Notes: generated from the sequence alone by a model not told the origin. DNA of 64,000 nucleotides from Gnetum montanum (GCA_015680685.1 MNCI01030961.1:346927-410926), one strand, 5' to 3'. Shown: positions 37,086 through 48,826, numbered from the stretch's first letter. Numbers and translations: made by a program.

Positions 37086-37229
37086 GCACAAAATTTTCGG
37101 TTAGCCTCACCTATTTGCAAGGTAGAATGCTACGCTATCACAACTTTATGACATGAAGGTATTACACTATATGGAGTATCCCATATTACTCGAGGTGCAA
37201 AAATGACAGGTTCTTTTCACTGTGTCAGC

Positions 37230-37241
37230 AATAAATAGGGG
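37230..37241 (+). promoter_or_regulatory. Candidate TATA box of the antisense gene, element A
   Basis: AATAAATAGGGG lies about 130 bp before the plus-strand ATG at 37,370, as in element B (19,452). Function is inferred from position and composition. Confidence 0.4.
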
Positions 37242-37369
37242 TTTACCCCTCGTAAACTTTTGGTTTTTGTTGTCAAAGAGTAGAGCCCACATCTAGAGCA
37301 TAGCACAGTCGTGCCGAGAGAAAGAAAAATAGTGTAGCATAGTAGCCAGTAGCATTTGCAAGTGAAGTG

Positions 37370-40300
37370 ATGGCACTTAAAGGCAAACGTAAGCATCGAG
37401 GTCTCACTAAGGTGGATGAAGTCAAGGACACTTTGGGGTGCCTGATCCAAGCTCACGTTGAAGTGCAGGAGGAGACTCCATCTACCTAGTAAGTTATTAC
37501 ATTGCCTTTGTTGTTCAGACTTCTACAATCGTTATTGTTAAAATCCATGTCTTTTTCCACTCATTTTGGTAGTTGTTTTGGCCGCTATGCTACCACTGTT
37601 GCTGGTTGGCCATAGCAGTTATATGGAAGTTACGCTATTGCTGCATGTAGCATCACCTTGGTTGCCATTGCTGAGACTACCTTGTCATGGGGGTTTGGCC
37701 AAGTTTGGATAGCTTAGGACATGGTTAGCATAGCGTGCAATCCTCAGGAGGGTTTGGCCATCGACAAGATTTGACAAATGAGACACATTTTTAATGTAGT
37801 ACAGGGAAAATTATTTTGTACAGCTAAATTATGGTTGGGACTGCTGTAGCATAGTGAACTCTTACTCGTCTGCAGTTTGTAATATGTTTATCATGGTATT
37901 CCTGTACATCGTAAGGTCTTTAGGTTTGTTGCATTGTTATGCTATTGAATCTATAATACTACTGCGTTGCTGAATTTGTTTTTTCTTTTTTTTTTGTTAA
38001 TTTTTCCATGTTTCCATGCTTGTCATAGTAATGTGTTGATTACATCATTGTATTGTTGCACGTCTATTTGTTCTTGTTCATTTGCTACATTACATATCAT
38101 CTAAGTGTTGTTGCATTGTGTGAAGTTTGATGACTAAGCTATGATACAAGGCCTATTTTTTTGTTGTTTGTTTATGTTTTTTTTTTCAATTTTATGCAAC
38201 TGCAAAATCATGCTATGCTATATCCAATGAAAATGCCATGCTACGGTATATGTAATCAAATGGTTATGCTACGCTACGTGTAAACTTCACTCGTACATAG
38301 TGCTAACATCTGACGCTTCATTATGTAGGGTCATGTTAAAGCCCATCCTTATTGTCCTAGAGATTGTGGGAGTCTTATGCTACCTTAGTGCACTAGTGGC
38401 TAATGTCCCTTCTCCCCATGCACATGTGGAGAAACAAGTGGTCTGGTTCCTGGAGGGCACGTGCAACTTCCTACAGTTCCTCCTCAACCATTTTAGTGTG
38501 ATCGTTTGCTCACACTTATCCGCAGAGATAACAATTGCAATCATAGAAACCCTATTGCTTAGGGAAAACTGGGGGATTCTAAAATTTTTGACTAATGGGT
38601 CAATTGGGGGCAAGTAGGCAAAAGGTTCCAACTAGTGTCCAAAAAGACTAAGACGCTTAAGTTAGATCAGGGAAATTCCTAAGTATAAGTGTTATCACTT
38701 ATACAACACATTTTTTGTTGCCCATCACATGGGCACCTACTTTCAGAACCCACCTAAAACTGTTTACTATGTAGGTCAAAGAGTTCTACGAAGGTATTTT
38801 GTTGTGTAATCCATGCTATTCTAGAAACAGGTATTAACAGTGTATATGTGCATTTTTTGTGTGTTGTTAGTTTCTTTATTGATAGGAGTGGTCTCAATGG
38901 TGATACAAATGCCTTGGCATTGGCACAGATGGCCCTACAGGAGTTTTCTTCCACTGAGAATGTGCACATTGACGTAATAGGCCAATTTGGGGATGAGTTC
39001 AGAACCTATCCAACCCACTATTCCCAATTTTATGGGAAGTGTAAAGAAGGCGGTTGGTTGGATAGGTAATGGGCATCCCTCAAGACACTCACCATCGAAA
39101 ACGTGGTGGTGGATTTCCACCATTTCCCATGCCATTTAAACCTAGTACCCTAAAGTGTGAATTCACTGTTACATTTTTGAGTGATGTTTACCTTTTGGTA
39201 ACCCTCTCATTTTTTTGTTTTTTTTTTCCAAACCATTTTAGTGACAAAAAAATCCCAAGAGGTAACTATGATCACCTTTGGGTGCAATGAAACCAACCTC
39301 TTTTTTAAGTATGGGGAGGTGGAGGAGACCCAGTGTTGGCTCTACAATGGGGCGACAACCATGCTTGTCCATAACCTTCAGTAGGCTAGGCTTATGGACT
39401 TATTTTTAGCTGTTAACCCGAACGTCTTGCCTACTGAGATGCTTTTCCTAGTTAAATCCTTCTCCGAAAAGGCAGACTGCTTCCACACACGTGTTCACTA
39501 TGTGCACATGGTGTTTGATGTCAATGATCAATTATTTGTGGATCTTTTTTGTGTCCCCTCTAATGGTATCCGCATGAGAGAAAACTCCAAGAAAGATGCA
39601 CACAATCAAGGGAACATTGAGGAGTGGCTAGGGGTGGCAGAGAATCGAAAGGGGATCTATATTGAGAAAGTCAGGGTATGGGTGGCCAAAACGGTTTACC
39701 CTATCTCCCATGCCCATGCCTTCCCCAAGCTACTATCCAAGGAAAAATAATTGGGATTGAGCAAGCTTAGATAATGAAGGATATCATGGAAGAGGGAACT
39801 TATTACAATTGGGCCAAGCACCTTTCCAAATGCATGCAGGCTGAAATGGTCAAGCTTCGTGGGAAGCTTGAATCTCATTTCAACATGCATCATGCCTTCT
39901 TCATAGCTTGCCTATGGTGTTTTGTGGAATTCTTGGTAATCTATGAGAATGGGGTCTAGGTACTACAAGATTGTAGCTAGATTTTGAAACCATGGATCTG
40001 CCAAGTCTTTCATACTACCCGATCTCAGGATCCCCTAGAAGCTATTGGGGAGTCATTTTCAATGACGAACAAGGATCACGTGGCATGTAAATTGTAGGCC
40101 TAGGACAGCATGGGAGAGGCACCCCCCATTACCATTGGCAGTGTGACAAGGGGGGAATGCCTCATTGCAGAGATGGTGATGACAAAGTTGCAATGCAAGA
40201 GGTCCTGCCCTACTGAAGAGACCCCTCGTGCTAACAAAGAGAGGGGGAAGAAGCTGTGACTCAAACTTTCCAGAGTACCGCCTCTGATTGGTAAGTGTTT

Positions 40301-42082
40301 CTATTTGTTTATTTGCTAATGTTTGCTATGATGTGTTATGCTAGGTAGCATTGCGCAGCATAGCATGTGCTTTGAGTTAGTGCAATTCACTTATAGTAAC
40401 TATACTTTATTAGCCAAGGAAGAAGAGGAAGAAGGAGAAGAAGAGGTGGTGGCCCCTATAACAGGGGCCACTAGAAAAAATGAGGAGGCTCTAGCTACAG
40501 AGGAGAGGGCCTTAACCATTGAAGAAGGGACCCCTGCTACAGAAAAAATGGCTCAATGGGTGAGAAAGAGGATCCTCTCAATGAAGAGGAGGCTTCTACT
40601 GATGAAGAGGAAGTCCTCGTTGATGAGGAAGAGGCTCCTGATGATGAACCTTTTGTGGAGAGTAGCTCAGTATCAGAGGGGCACATGATCATTGAGGATG
40701 TTGCTACATTATTAGATTAGCTCGAAGCAAAGGGGTTCCATTTGGATGCTAGTGAGTTTGACCGCATATTTGATAGTGTGGCGATGGGTGACCCCCACGC
40801 TATCACCCATAAGGGTTTGCTGGGTAGGAACTTTACACTATCATTTATGCTATTCATTAGTCCTTATATTGTTCTCTCCACTTTATCTAACATGTTTTAC
40901 CATGTAGTTGATACCACTATTAACACCTCCAGCCCATCCTCAATCTACCTGTGACCATGGACTAAGACCCCTGATAAATTTACCTTTATGGAGGGGTTGG
41001 TCGATGACATGATCAACCATTTAAAGCAGGTTGACTCAAAATTGGGTAAGTTAAAGTGCTATGCTACACTCTTTAAAATGTTTTTGCTTCACTATGCCAC
41101 TGTGACTATTGCCTTTGTATGTGTGATTAGTAGCATTTCCACTAGAGGTCGATGCCATGCCTGAATTTACACCAGAGGTGACCGAAGTCCCTTGTCACAT
41201 ATATGACAAAGCAAGTTAATGTGTAATGTACTTGGAACTCTCCTTGTAGGAATGTAGATGCATGAATAAAGACCTCTGGAAACAGGTACAAAGGCTTGAG
41301 AAGGAGAAGGTAAACCTGATTACCAAGGTGGGAAATCTCCATTCTAGGAATGAATTCCTATTGGCCCGAGACACCAACGATGGTAGTTGGAGCATGACCA
41401 TTATTCACTATGCGAGGTATTAGATGGTCATGCAATGCAACAATGAGGACACTCGTGAAATAATAGAGTAGCACATGCAAATGGACCTATTAGCCTAGAA
41501 TAACTAAAACTCGAAAGATTACAGTGCCAAAGTTTACGAGTGGAGGAAGGCACAAAAAAACCACAAACACATATATAAGCTAGAATGTGTCACCTACCAT
41601 AACCAATATCAGGATGCCTCTATCAAGTTACATACTTATGAGGTATTCCTCGACATTATTGGTGCTTCTAGGGCTAACGACAACTTTATGCAACAGGTGA
41701 CAATAAGTGAATCTCCCGAAAGGAAAATAACCTTTCCTGCGGGTGAGACTACTACTGCCACCTTTTCTCTGGGATCACTGAGATGGACATCCATAGAAAA
41801 GTAGAAAGTTGCAGCAAGCACTGACCTGGGAGATAGGAATTGGGTCGATATTACGAAAGAGGAGATCTTGTAATGCCTGGCAGTAGGCTTGGATTGGATA
41901 CCTCCTGAAATAGACATGAGGCCATCTTGGGTCAGTTACGTTTTGGTTTAGTGATAATTTATTTCATCTGAGTCATTATTATAGCTTTAGCTAACTAGTT
42001 CATTTTTCTTATGGTGCAAAATCTAGATGAAAACATGGGGCCTAATGAAATAGGGAACAATGGAGCAGGCGAAGGGTCATAG
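37370..42082 (+). pseudogene. Antisense intron-bearing gene inside element A, between protease and RT
   Basis: Proposed exons: 37,370-37,488; 38,329-38,778; 38,871-39,144; 39,242-40,290; 40,414-40,826; 40,908-41,045; 41,131-41,930; 42,027-42,082 (TAG). GTAAGT donors follow exons 1, 4 and, in part, 6. The exon 2 donor is lost. Exon lengths match the B copy closely. The protein would start MALKGKRKHRGLTKVDEVKD, then the HAD-like part (LKPILIVLEIVGVLC), the unknown domain (MDLFLAVNPNVLPTEM, LFCVPSNG, KTVYPISHAHAFPKLL), an acid stretch with EEEEEGEEE, a TPDKFTFME block, a coiled coil (LEKEKVNLITKVGNLHSRNEFL) and a short tail NNGAGEGS. Identity with B is strong at protein level and weak in introns. 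A frameshift in exon 3 and many stops show decay. Confidence 0.75.
38329..38778 (+). pseudogene. Antisense gene exon 2, element A: FCP1/NIF-like HAD region
   Basis: The exon is in the same frame and has the same length (450 nt) as in B. LKPILIVLEIVGVLCYL has E where the HAD nucleophile D is expected. FLQFLLNHFSVIVCSHLSAEI, then NTFFVAHH and TYFQNPPKTVYYVG follow. Both copies lack the DD pair of the final motif (AHH, ARH). The shared loss may be ancestral, which would imply a binding or decoy role instead of catalysis. Confidence 0.5.
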
Positions 42083-42259
42083 CATAGCAGTTGAACATTT
42101 ATTTAAATTCCCACAAAGAATGTGACAAAAATTATTGATTTATTAAAGAAAAAGTGGAATATGAAGAGATTTATTTTACTTTTTCTTATATTTTATATTT
42201 ATTTTTATTTTATTCTTTATCTCCTTTTTTTATGAATTAAATTTGTTAGGAGCATCTCA

Positions 42260-42425
42260 TTTTATTTTTAGGCCATTTCGAGCTATAACAATAGTTTAAG
42301 GCCATTCTCGGCCATCACTAGTTGTAGGTCATTTTAGGCCATTGGTAGTTTTAGGCCATTTTAGGCTTTTGGATGATGGTAGAGAAACATTTTTCCAGTT
42401 TTAGGCCTTAGTGGGCTGTGGTGTA
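42260..42425 (-). repeat. Micro-hairpin motifs between protease and the antisense gene, element A
   Basis: About five GGCC-type units occur, such as GGCC-ATTCTC-GGCC near 42,302 and GGCC-TTAGTG-GGCT near 42,404, with AGTTTTA leads. It is the counterpart of the 87-bp array in B but without regular long periods. Confidence 0.65.
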
Positions 42426-42599
42426 ATGTAAACAATGGACATGGTGTGAACGGTTTAAATAATGAGTTAAACACTTCATGTAATCAAACGAATATGAAGC
42501 CAACAAAGAATAAATGTATTGCAAGTGTTAGTTGCATTGGAAGCAGTGGAGTAGTTATGCTATACAAGTAATGATTATTCTTGCAACTGCTTCTTAACC

Positions 42600-43431
42600 C
42601 ATCGTGGGCTTGGCGATGTGTAAAGTCAAGGGGTTTTATTGTAGTATTCTTCTATGTTGCTATCTATCACTTGGAAAGGCAACTCAGCCCACGTCGTTTT
42701 GTTTTCTGAGCTGGCATTTTGGGCTAGCTCATTTTCCATATAAGATGTTTTAGTGGAGATGGGCATTTCATTCTCAGAAGTATTACTTTTGAAACTTGCT
42801 CCATGTCAACATTTTTTATTACTTAGGTAGCCACTTCGTCACTGTAAATCACCACTTCCTTGCCCGCATAGGGTAGATGGATCTCTTGATGTATGGGTGA
42901 AGAGATGATCCTGAGTTGGGCTAACCATGACCTCCCAAAGATTAGGTTAAATTCAGGCATCACTTCTACCATGATGAATGTTGCATTTGTGGGGAACTGG
43001 TCCCCTACCACAAAGTTAATGTAGATAGTTCCTTTCACCACTACCCACACCTCATTGAAATACTTTAGCCATGATGTTGTTGTGGGCTTGATTTTGTTAA
43101 CCAAACCCAGTTTGTCCACTATGGGGAACAGGATGACATTTGTAGCAACCCTATCATCAATGTGTACTCTTCGAATCTTGTGTTGACTGACCCAAATTGT
43201 GATGAACAGGGGTGTTGTCATTACCTGACCCTTTTCAGGGTCTTCCTTAATGGACTCATCATGGAATGTCAACTGAGATGACCATGGTTCTTTGGACATA
43301 GAAGGAAGCATAACCACATGGATTGCTTTCTCCTCTACCGGCATGTTTTCATCAACTAGTATGGACATTAACATGCTAACCAAAGCCTTGTGGTGTTCAG
43401 TGGAAGTCATTACTAGGTCGTACATCTTCAA
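42600..43431 (-). pseudogene. Element A aspartic protease region
   Basis: There are 202 open codons on the minus strand (43,431-42,823). MYDLVMTSTEHHKALVSML at the start is also found near the truncated end of C. HIDDRVATNVILFPIVDKLG has DDR at the active site, as in B. INFVVGDQFPTNATFI and FNLIFGRSWLAQL complete the fold. The region ends near the hairpin motifs. Confidence 0.75.
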
Positions 43432-43499
43432 GGTTATATTCTTTTGTTTCAGAGCTTGTTTGACCTGTGTAAGAGCATTTAGGAGGTCCTATCCACCTT

Positions 43500-46196
43500 C
43501 CTATTATTTGTCGTCCTTCTCTTCCTCCATTCATCCCAAAAGATGAATTTCTTGAGGGGGAGCAATTTCAGGTTTGAGGCTAGATCCCTTTGGGTGGGGT
43601 GGCGATGATCGTGCCTGCATAGTGGCATTAACTTTTGGTGATGAAGGGGGTGTAGACACGGAGGACAAAGGGGTAGGCTTGGAAAGACCTAGGGCAGTAT
43701 GTTCCTTGGCCATTTCTTTTGTTAAAAGCTCTTCCATTTCTTTGAATAGGAAGGCTATGATACCATTTTAGTTTGGTTTTGTGGGATGGAGGTAGTTGAG
43801 TGTTTTGGCACCCTAATGATGAACAATGTTTGTGGCATTAGTGCGGGCAGTGATGCAGTTTTGAATACAAAGGGTGCAGGGGAGGATTTCCAAGGAGGAA
43901 CCTTAAGGATGAATGGTTGTTGCGGTGTCTTTTTTACCATTGTTTGTGTCACTATGCTACATTGAGGTACACAAACCACAAATGGCTACTGTGGTGGTTT
44001 TGGATTACCATCTATGCAAATCATGTTGATAATGTACCCTGCGTCGTTAGCATCAAGGGGGTCCTTGTAAACATGCATGGATTTATTTTTAGGGTGGACG
44101 GGGTTTCTTTCGTCCAGCACCAACTTCCCCTAATCAATCATCCATTGGATGTCATCTTTTAAGGCTAGACAGTAATTTGTGTCATGACCACAAAGTTGGT
44201 GGTAGTCATAGAACTGCTCAAGCTTGATATTCTTAGGAACTGAAGGCTCATTGGGTATAGCTAAGGAGGGGTTCCTACTGAGTTTTCAATACCACTGATG
44301 ATGTTTGATCACCTCCTCTAACATCCGCTATTGTTGAATGTACCCAGCCCCTAACAACTACTTCAAAAGTTTTGAATGCTTGATAGGTATAGGGGTGTAC
44401 TTAGAGCGATCATTCTGCTCAAAGTTGGGTTTAGGTGGGGTTGATGCCTCTGGTGCTAACATGGAGGGTTGGGCAGCATTACTTGGGCTAGGCATGGCGT
44501 TAGTTGATGTTCTGGCCACTTCCTTGTTATTATTGCTATTGGTCTTTGCCCTTCTCTTTGTCTTTTTTCATGTATGCATTTTTATACGCAACATGGGTTG
44601 GGTCCTTACGAGCTTCAGCCGCATCTTGGATGATTTTTGTCTGGGAAAAAACTTGATTGAGAGAGTGCGAGGCTAGGTAGTATAGCTTGGATTTGATGAA
44701 ATCATTTACCACCCCCTTGAAGATGGCTAGCAAATGGGCCTTCACGATAGGCTCATGGATCTCATTCAAGGTAGTGCTCCATCATTGTATAAACCTTTGC
44801 ACCAACTCCAATGGGTCTTTCTTAACATCCATTAACTGATCCAACATGACTTCGGGCTTCAAGTTATACTTGAGGTGGGTCAGGAACTCAGTCAGTAGCT
44901 CCTCCAATGTTGAGATGGAGGCATGCAGGAGCATGCAGTACTAGTCTAAAAATTTGCCTATGACAGACATAGCAAAGATATGAATAATGGTGTGTGGCCA
45001 TTGTTGCAACAACAAAGAATTAGATCTAAGTGTGACTAAATGCATGTTAGGGTCGTCCTCCCTGTTGTATTTTGTGAATTGGGGGAGTGGCATCCTAGGG
45101 GGTAATGTAAGCATAGAAACTATTAGGCTAATGGGATCATCATGGTAGAAATCCATGACCCGCATCATGTTAGAACTAGTGACCTTGAGACATTTAATCT
45201 GTTCAGTGAGGGTTTAGATAAGTTGCAATGCTTGGTCCAGACTTGGAGATGACATAAACGGTTGTGGGGTTGCAGGAGCAACCATCATTCGTGATGTAGT
45301 AAGGGTAGCATCCTGGCTCATAGGGGGTGCTGTAGGGGCTACCCTTGCAAAGTGTGTTACTTGTGAGGTCCACCACCTAGTTCATGATGCTATTGGAGCA
45401 ACATCCATTGGTGGTGCTATAGGGTTAGTCACTTGTATGACTTTTGGAATGGGCCACGGTCCCGTGATTGGTTGTGACACCTGTGGGACTTGGTATGCTT
45501 GGTGGTAAGGGTAATGTGACATCTGGTGGTGCTGTGAAGCAGGGAGCAAAGTGGCTAGGGTCCACCATGTGGTTGGGATTGGGCCTATCGCTAATGATGG
45601 AATAAATGCAGACGATGAAATAGGAGTAGAGGCTCTAAGCAACTATGAAATAGACATGGTGTGTATGTAGGGTAACGTAGGTGTGACCAGCGATTGGTAC
45701 AAGGATAGGACATAATGAGAAGGGATAGTTCCTAGCAATGAAACTAAGGGAGGAGCATGTTGATACGTTGAGGGTGCAAGATGATTGCCCAGGGCTAATG
45801 AAAATGTAGGTTGAGATGGATTCGTGGTGATCAAAAACGGAGCTATCACAAAAAGGGGGTTTGACCTAAAGACTGTGGTGGGAGGGATGGTAGTAAGATA
45901 ATTTTGGCCACCCCCCTTGGACTGGGAGTCCAGATCTTCCTGTCCATCCTGAAATGCTTCATCGTAATGGGATGTCATGTCCCGCTCCCTAGACTTACTA
46001 ACTTGTAGCAGCTGATCTAAGATCCACCAATACATCTCCATTAGGGGGATGGTAACATTAGGGGTAGGGATAAACTTCCTCCCATTCCTAATGAAGAAAC
46101 TCAAAATTTCATTTATGCTCATGTTTTTGGTGGTCTAGGGGTAGATATACCTGGATCTTTGCATAGCTAAAGTCATAATGCTCTACGTCTTATGCT
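43500..46196 (-). pseudogene. gag: Element A gag
   Basis: The start is probably the ATG at about 46,176 (MTLAMQRSRY), read on the minus strand. An open part MSINEILSFFIRNGRKF (46,122-45,643) and a proline-rich middle follow. The capsid region lies at 45,180-44,640 (RVMDFYHDDPISLIV, PQFTKYNREDDPNMHL, FIKSKLYYLASHSLNQ) and the zinc-knuckle-like DYHQLCGHDTNYC near 44,200. A linker to 43,531 leads toward protease. It is parallel to the B and C gags. Confidence 0.82.
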
Positions 46197-46417
46197 AAGA
46201 AATCGGGTGACAAATGTCGAATCTTAAGGGACTGGCATGGCACCAGCACCAGGCTAGGTGGCTACTAAGCACCCATGGTGCTTTGAGCTAAGAAAGTAGC
46301 CTCACGGCTTAAGGTGGAAATAGCAGTTATTGTTGGAATCATCTTGTGTGATAAAGGGGAGATCGCAAACTAGAAACATGGAAGTTGATAGGAGATGGGA
46401 GGCTTTCGTCCTGCTGG

Positions 46418-46430
46418 GTTCCAAAGGAAC
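46418..46430 (-). other. Conserved leader hairpin, element A
   Basis: GTTCC-AAA-GGAAC in the leader, about 240 bases before the likely gag start, corresponds to the hairpins in B (28,293) and C (58,982). The flanking words (GATTGGTCACGATGACA on the sense strand) also match. Confidence 0.55.
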
Positions 46431-46559
46431 TGTCATCGTGACCAATCTGCACCACATGATGTATAAACAACCACAAAAGGGTATCACATTTATGCTAGTG
46501 TATGATGGGGTACAGAGAGCATGCAGGACTAATTGTAGAACACAGAAAAGACACCAAAA

Positions 46560-46578
46560 GGACCTCCTTCTAGCGCCA
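46560..46578 (-). other. Primer-binding site of element A
   Basis: On the minus strand TGGCGCTAGAAGGAGGTCC follows the 5' LTR end after five bases. It is the least decayed of the three copies of this primer site. Confidence 0.75.
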
Positions 46579-46583
46579 AAAAC

Positions 46584-48493
46584 TCTAGCAACCGAAAACA
46601 CCAGTGGCTGGAACATCAAGAGGTTGTCAGGTGAAAAATTTTACCCCGGATCTGTGCAATGGCCATGTTAGAGAGAAATGGAAGTGGAGCATCCTAAATG
46701 GTCTGATTGATCAAATAGGGACTTAATCAATGTATCTTAACCTTACGTAAACGTTTGTTTCGGAAGCAAGACACGTGAGATCAATTAGTGATCAATAAAT
46801 GTAGAATGGGGAAAATAGTGCAAAATAATGATTATAATAAGGAAATAGAAAAACAAACTTAGGTGAGAAAGTGCACCACCCCAAGGTCATGGATTTGATT
46901 CTTTTCCTTGTTTAGAAGGCATACAATAGGTTATTCAATGTCGAAAAGACATTTCTTACATCGAGCAGTATAGTCACAGTTCTTCTGCTTGCTGCTCTAT
47001 TTGCTAAGATGTCAAAATGCTTGACTCATAAAGGGATATTTGAAGCCAACTAGAGAACTCAAAAGTAACTAGAAATCTTATGAAAAAATTCCAACTATGC
47101 CTTCTGAAAGCCAACTTAAAGGCCAACTACATCAAAAAGCTCACTCTATTTGCCAAGAAGCCAATCAAGAATCCAACCAACCAACGCAAAAAGCCTACAA
47201 GCCAACTACTCTTTCCAATGTAGAAAAACAAGCTAACCCTTTGAGCGTTCTTTTTTGGGGTATTTATAGGGCCAGGAGTAGGAGAGAAATGGGGTTTGGA
47301 AGCCATGTACAAGGTGCTAACATGCCCACACCGTGTAGATATGTGAAGTTGGATGTGAACTTGGTTACACTGTGACCATACCACCAGAACTACATGTGGC
47401 AAGATCCAGTGTGCTAACAATGCAAGAAAAAATGGAGCTTATGCTTTGGGACTACATCTTCCCTACCCTTACAAGTAGGGTCAAGCATAGGAACAATTAT
47501 TTTGGGAGCTGACCAAGGGTATCCAAAATGAAGTAAAATTGTTGATTCCACCAAGGAGATGCCAAAGTGAGGAAGATTATTATCAACAAGTTCTAGAGCT
47601 ATGTGGAGACAATTTTTCACTACTCACCTTGTTGAATACATTAGTGTAGCATAAGTAACTACCTGCTACATTTTGCTACGCTACGTAGCATAGCATAGCA
47701 TAGCCACTAGTCTTGACTAAAATTTGCATTGGAGCTGAAACACATTTGTCTAAGGCTTAGTCATGCTAATAACTACAAATTTTGTCCTTTATGTCAGGAA
47801 GCCTTTGGACTTGCTGAACTCACATTTGAAACTTTTTTGTAGTTTTTTCATTATTACTACGCTATGTAGCATAGCATAGCATAGCATCTAGTGTATCATG
47901 CTTCCTTGTTTAACTTTCCATTTTCTAGCAAGAAACTTTGCGCAAGGCTTGATGATTAAGTGGGGCAAGGAGTTTTGAAGGCCAAAGTCTTGTCAAAGTG
48001 TCATTTTCTTGTTGGAATCACTCGGTAAGATGGCCGTTTCTGCTCTTCCTTTGCTACAATATGCTACGCTACATAGCATAGCACCTTGCGTTGACTAAAT
48101 CCTGACTTGTCTTTGCAATCACTTTGTTAACTCTCGCTTGAACACTTGAGTGGTTATCTTTTAAGGTTTTCTACGCTATACATCATAGCATAGCATAGCA
48201 AAATCCTTCACTAGAAAACTTGCCGAAATATTTTTCTCATTCCAAACACTTTTGGCAACTCCTAGCATAGTTTTTGGGTAGACTATTAATCAGGTCAATT
48301 CTCTAGTTGAGCTAGCCAGAGAGTCGAGCGGGCTTGTTAGCTCTGGATAGAGAAAACTTATTAGACTAGATAGTCCAACCTTAGTGCCTACATTTTTCTA
48401 CCAAACTTTCATGATGTTGTACTTGTGGAAGTCCTTGCCTAAATTCCAAGACCCTGCTAAAGCATGAGGGTCCTGAAATTTTATGGTGTTTCA
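46584..48493 (-). repeat. Element A 5' LTR
   Basis: This LTR is 1,910 bp and uninterrupted. It pairs with 11,889-12,405 plus 29,891-31,294. The plus-strand start TCTAGCAACC is a decayed TGTAGCAACC, and it ends GGTGTTTCA. A minus-strand TATA box is at 47,268-47,261. Dyads of GCTACGCTACGTAGC type are at about 47,670, 47,858, 48,060 and 48,170. It contains the empty site of B. Confidence 0.92.
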
Positions 48494-48498
48494 TTAGG
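48494..48498 (+). repeat. Target-site duplication of element A, right copy (TTAGG)
   Basis: These are the five bases after the A 5' LTR. See 11,884-11,888; the original was probably TTGGG. Confidence 0.75.
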
Positions 48499-48826
48499 CA
48501 CCATGCTCACACAGTTGGATAACCAAAAATGCCCATATTACATCCATTGTGTAAGCCAAAGTATTATGGGTGCTCAGCTAAATTACACCACTACTAAAAA
48601 GGAATTAATGGTAGTGGTATTTTCCTTGGAAAAGTTCCAACACTATGTGCTCGGATACAATGTGTTTGTGAGTACAAACCATAGTGCCATCTGGTTCTTT
48701 ATGAACAAACCAATAATGAGTTCCTATTTCATACAGTTGATCGTGATCCTTCAAGAGTTCAATCTTACTATGGTAGAAAAAAAGGAAACTAAGAATGTGG
48801 TATCTGATCACTTGTCTTGGTTATGA
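48499..48826 (+). pseudogene. Element D RNase H, second part
   Basis: This continues the domain cut at 11,888: TMLTQLDNQKCPYYIHCVSQ, then QLNYTTTKKELMVVVFSLEKF with the catalytic glutamate, then VFVSTNHSAIWFFMNKP and NVVSDHLSWL. The usual TDHSA reads TNHSA, so one catalytic aspartate is lost. It is 109 codons long and, in this part, free of stops. Confidence 0.9.

Larger units (their letters stand above)
11889..48493 (-). mobile_element. Element A: giant Tat/Ogre-like Ty3 retrotransposon with antisense gene, carrying nested element B
   Basis: A runs on the minus strand. Its 5' LTR is 48,493-46,584, then leader, gag, protease, an opposite-strand gene (37,370-42,082), RT, RNase H, integrase, a 3' UTR hairpin array and polypurine tract. 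The 3' LTR (31,294-29,891 plus 12,405-11,889) is split by element B. Without B it is about 19.1 kb. LTR ends are TGAAACACC and GGTCGCTACA/GGTTGCTAGA on the sense strand. RT lacks the YVDD motif and integrase lacks its glutamate, so it is dead. It sits inside the D RNase H domain. Confidence 0.92.

Noticed and set aside
46330-46671. 113-codon plus-strand frame
   Set aside because: It spans the leader, primer-binding site and LTR edge of element A on the wrong strand.
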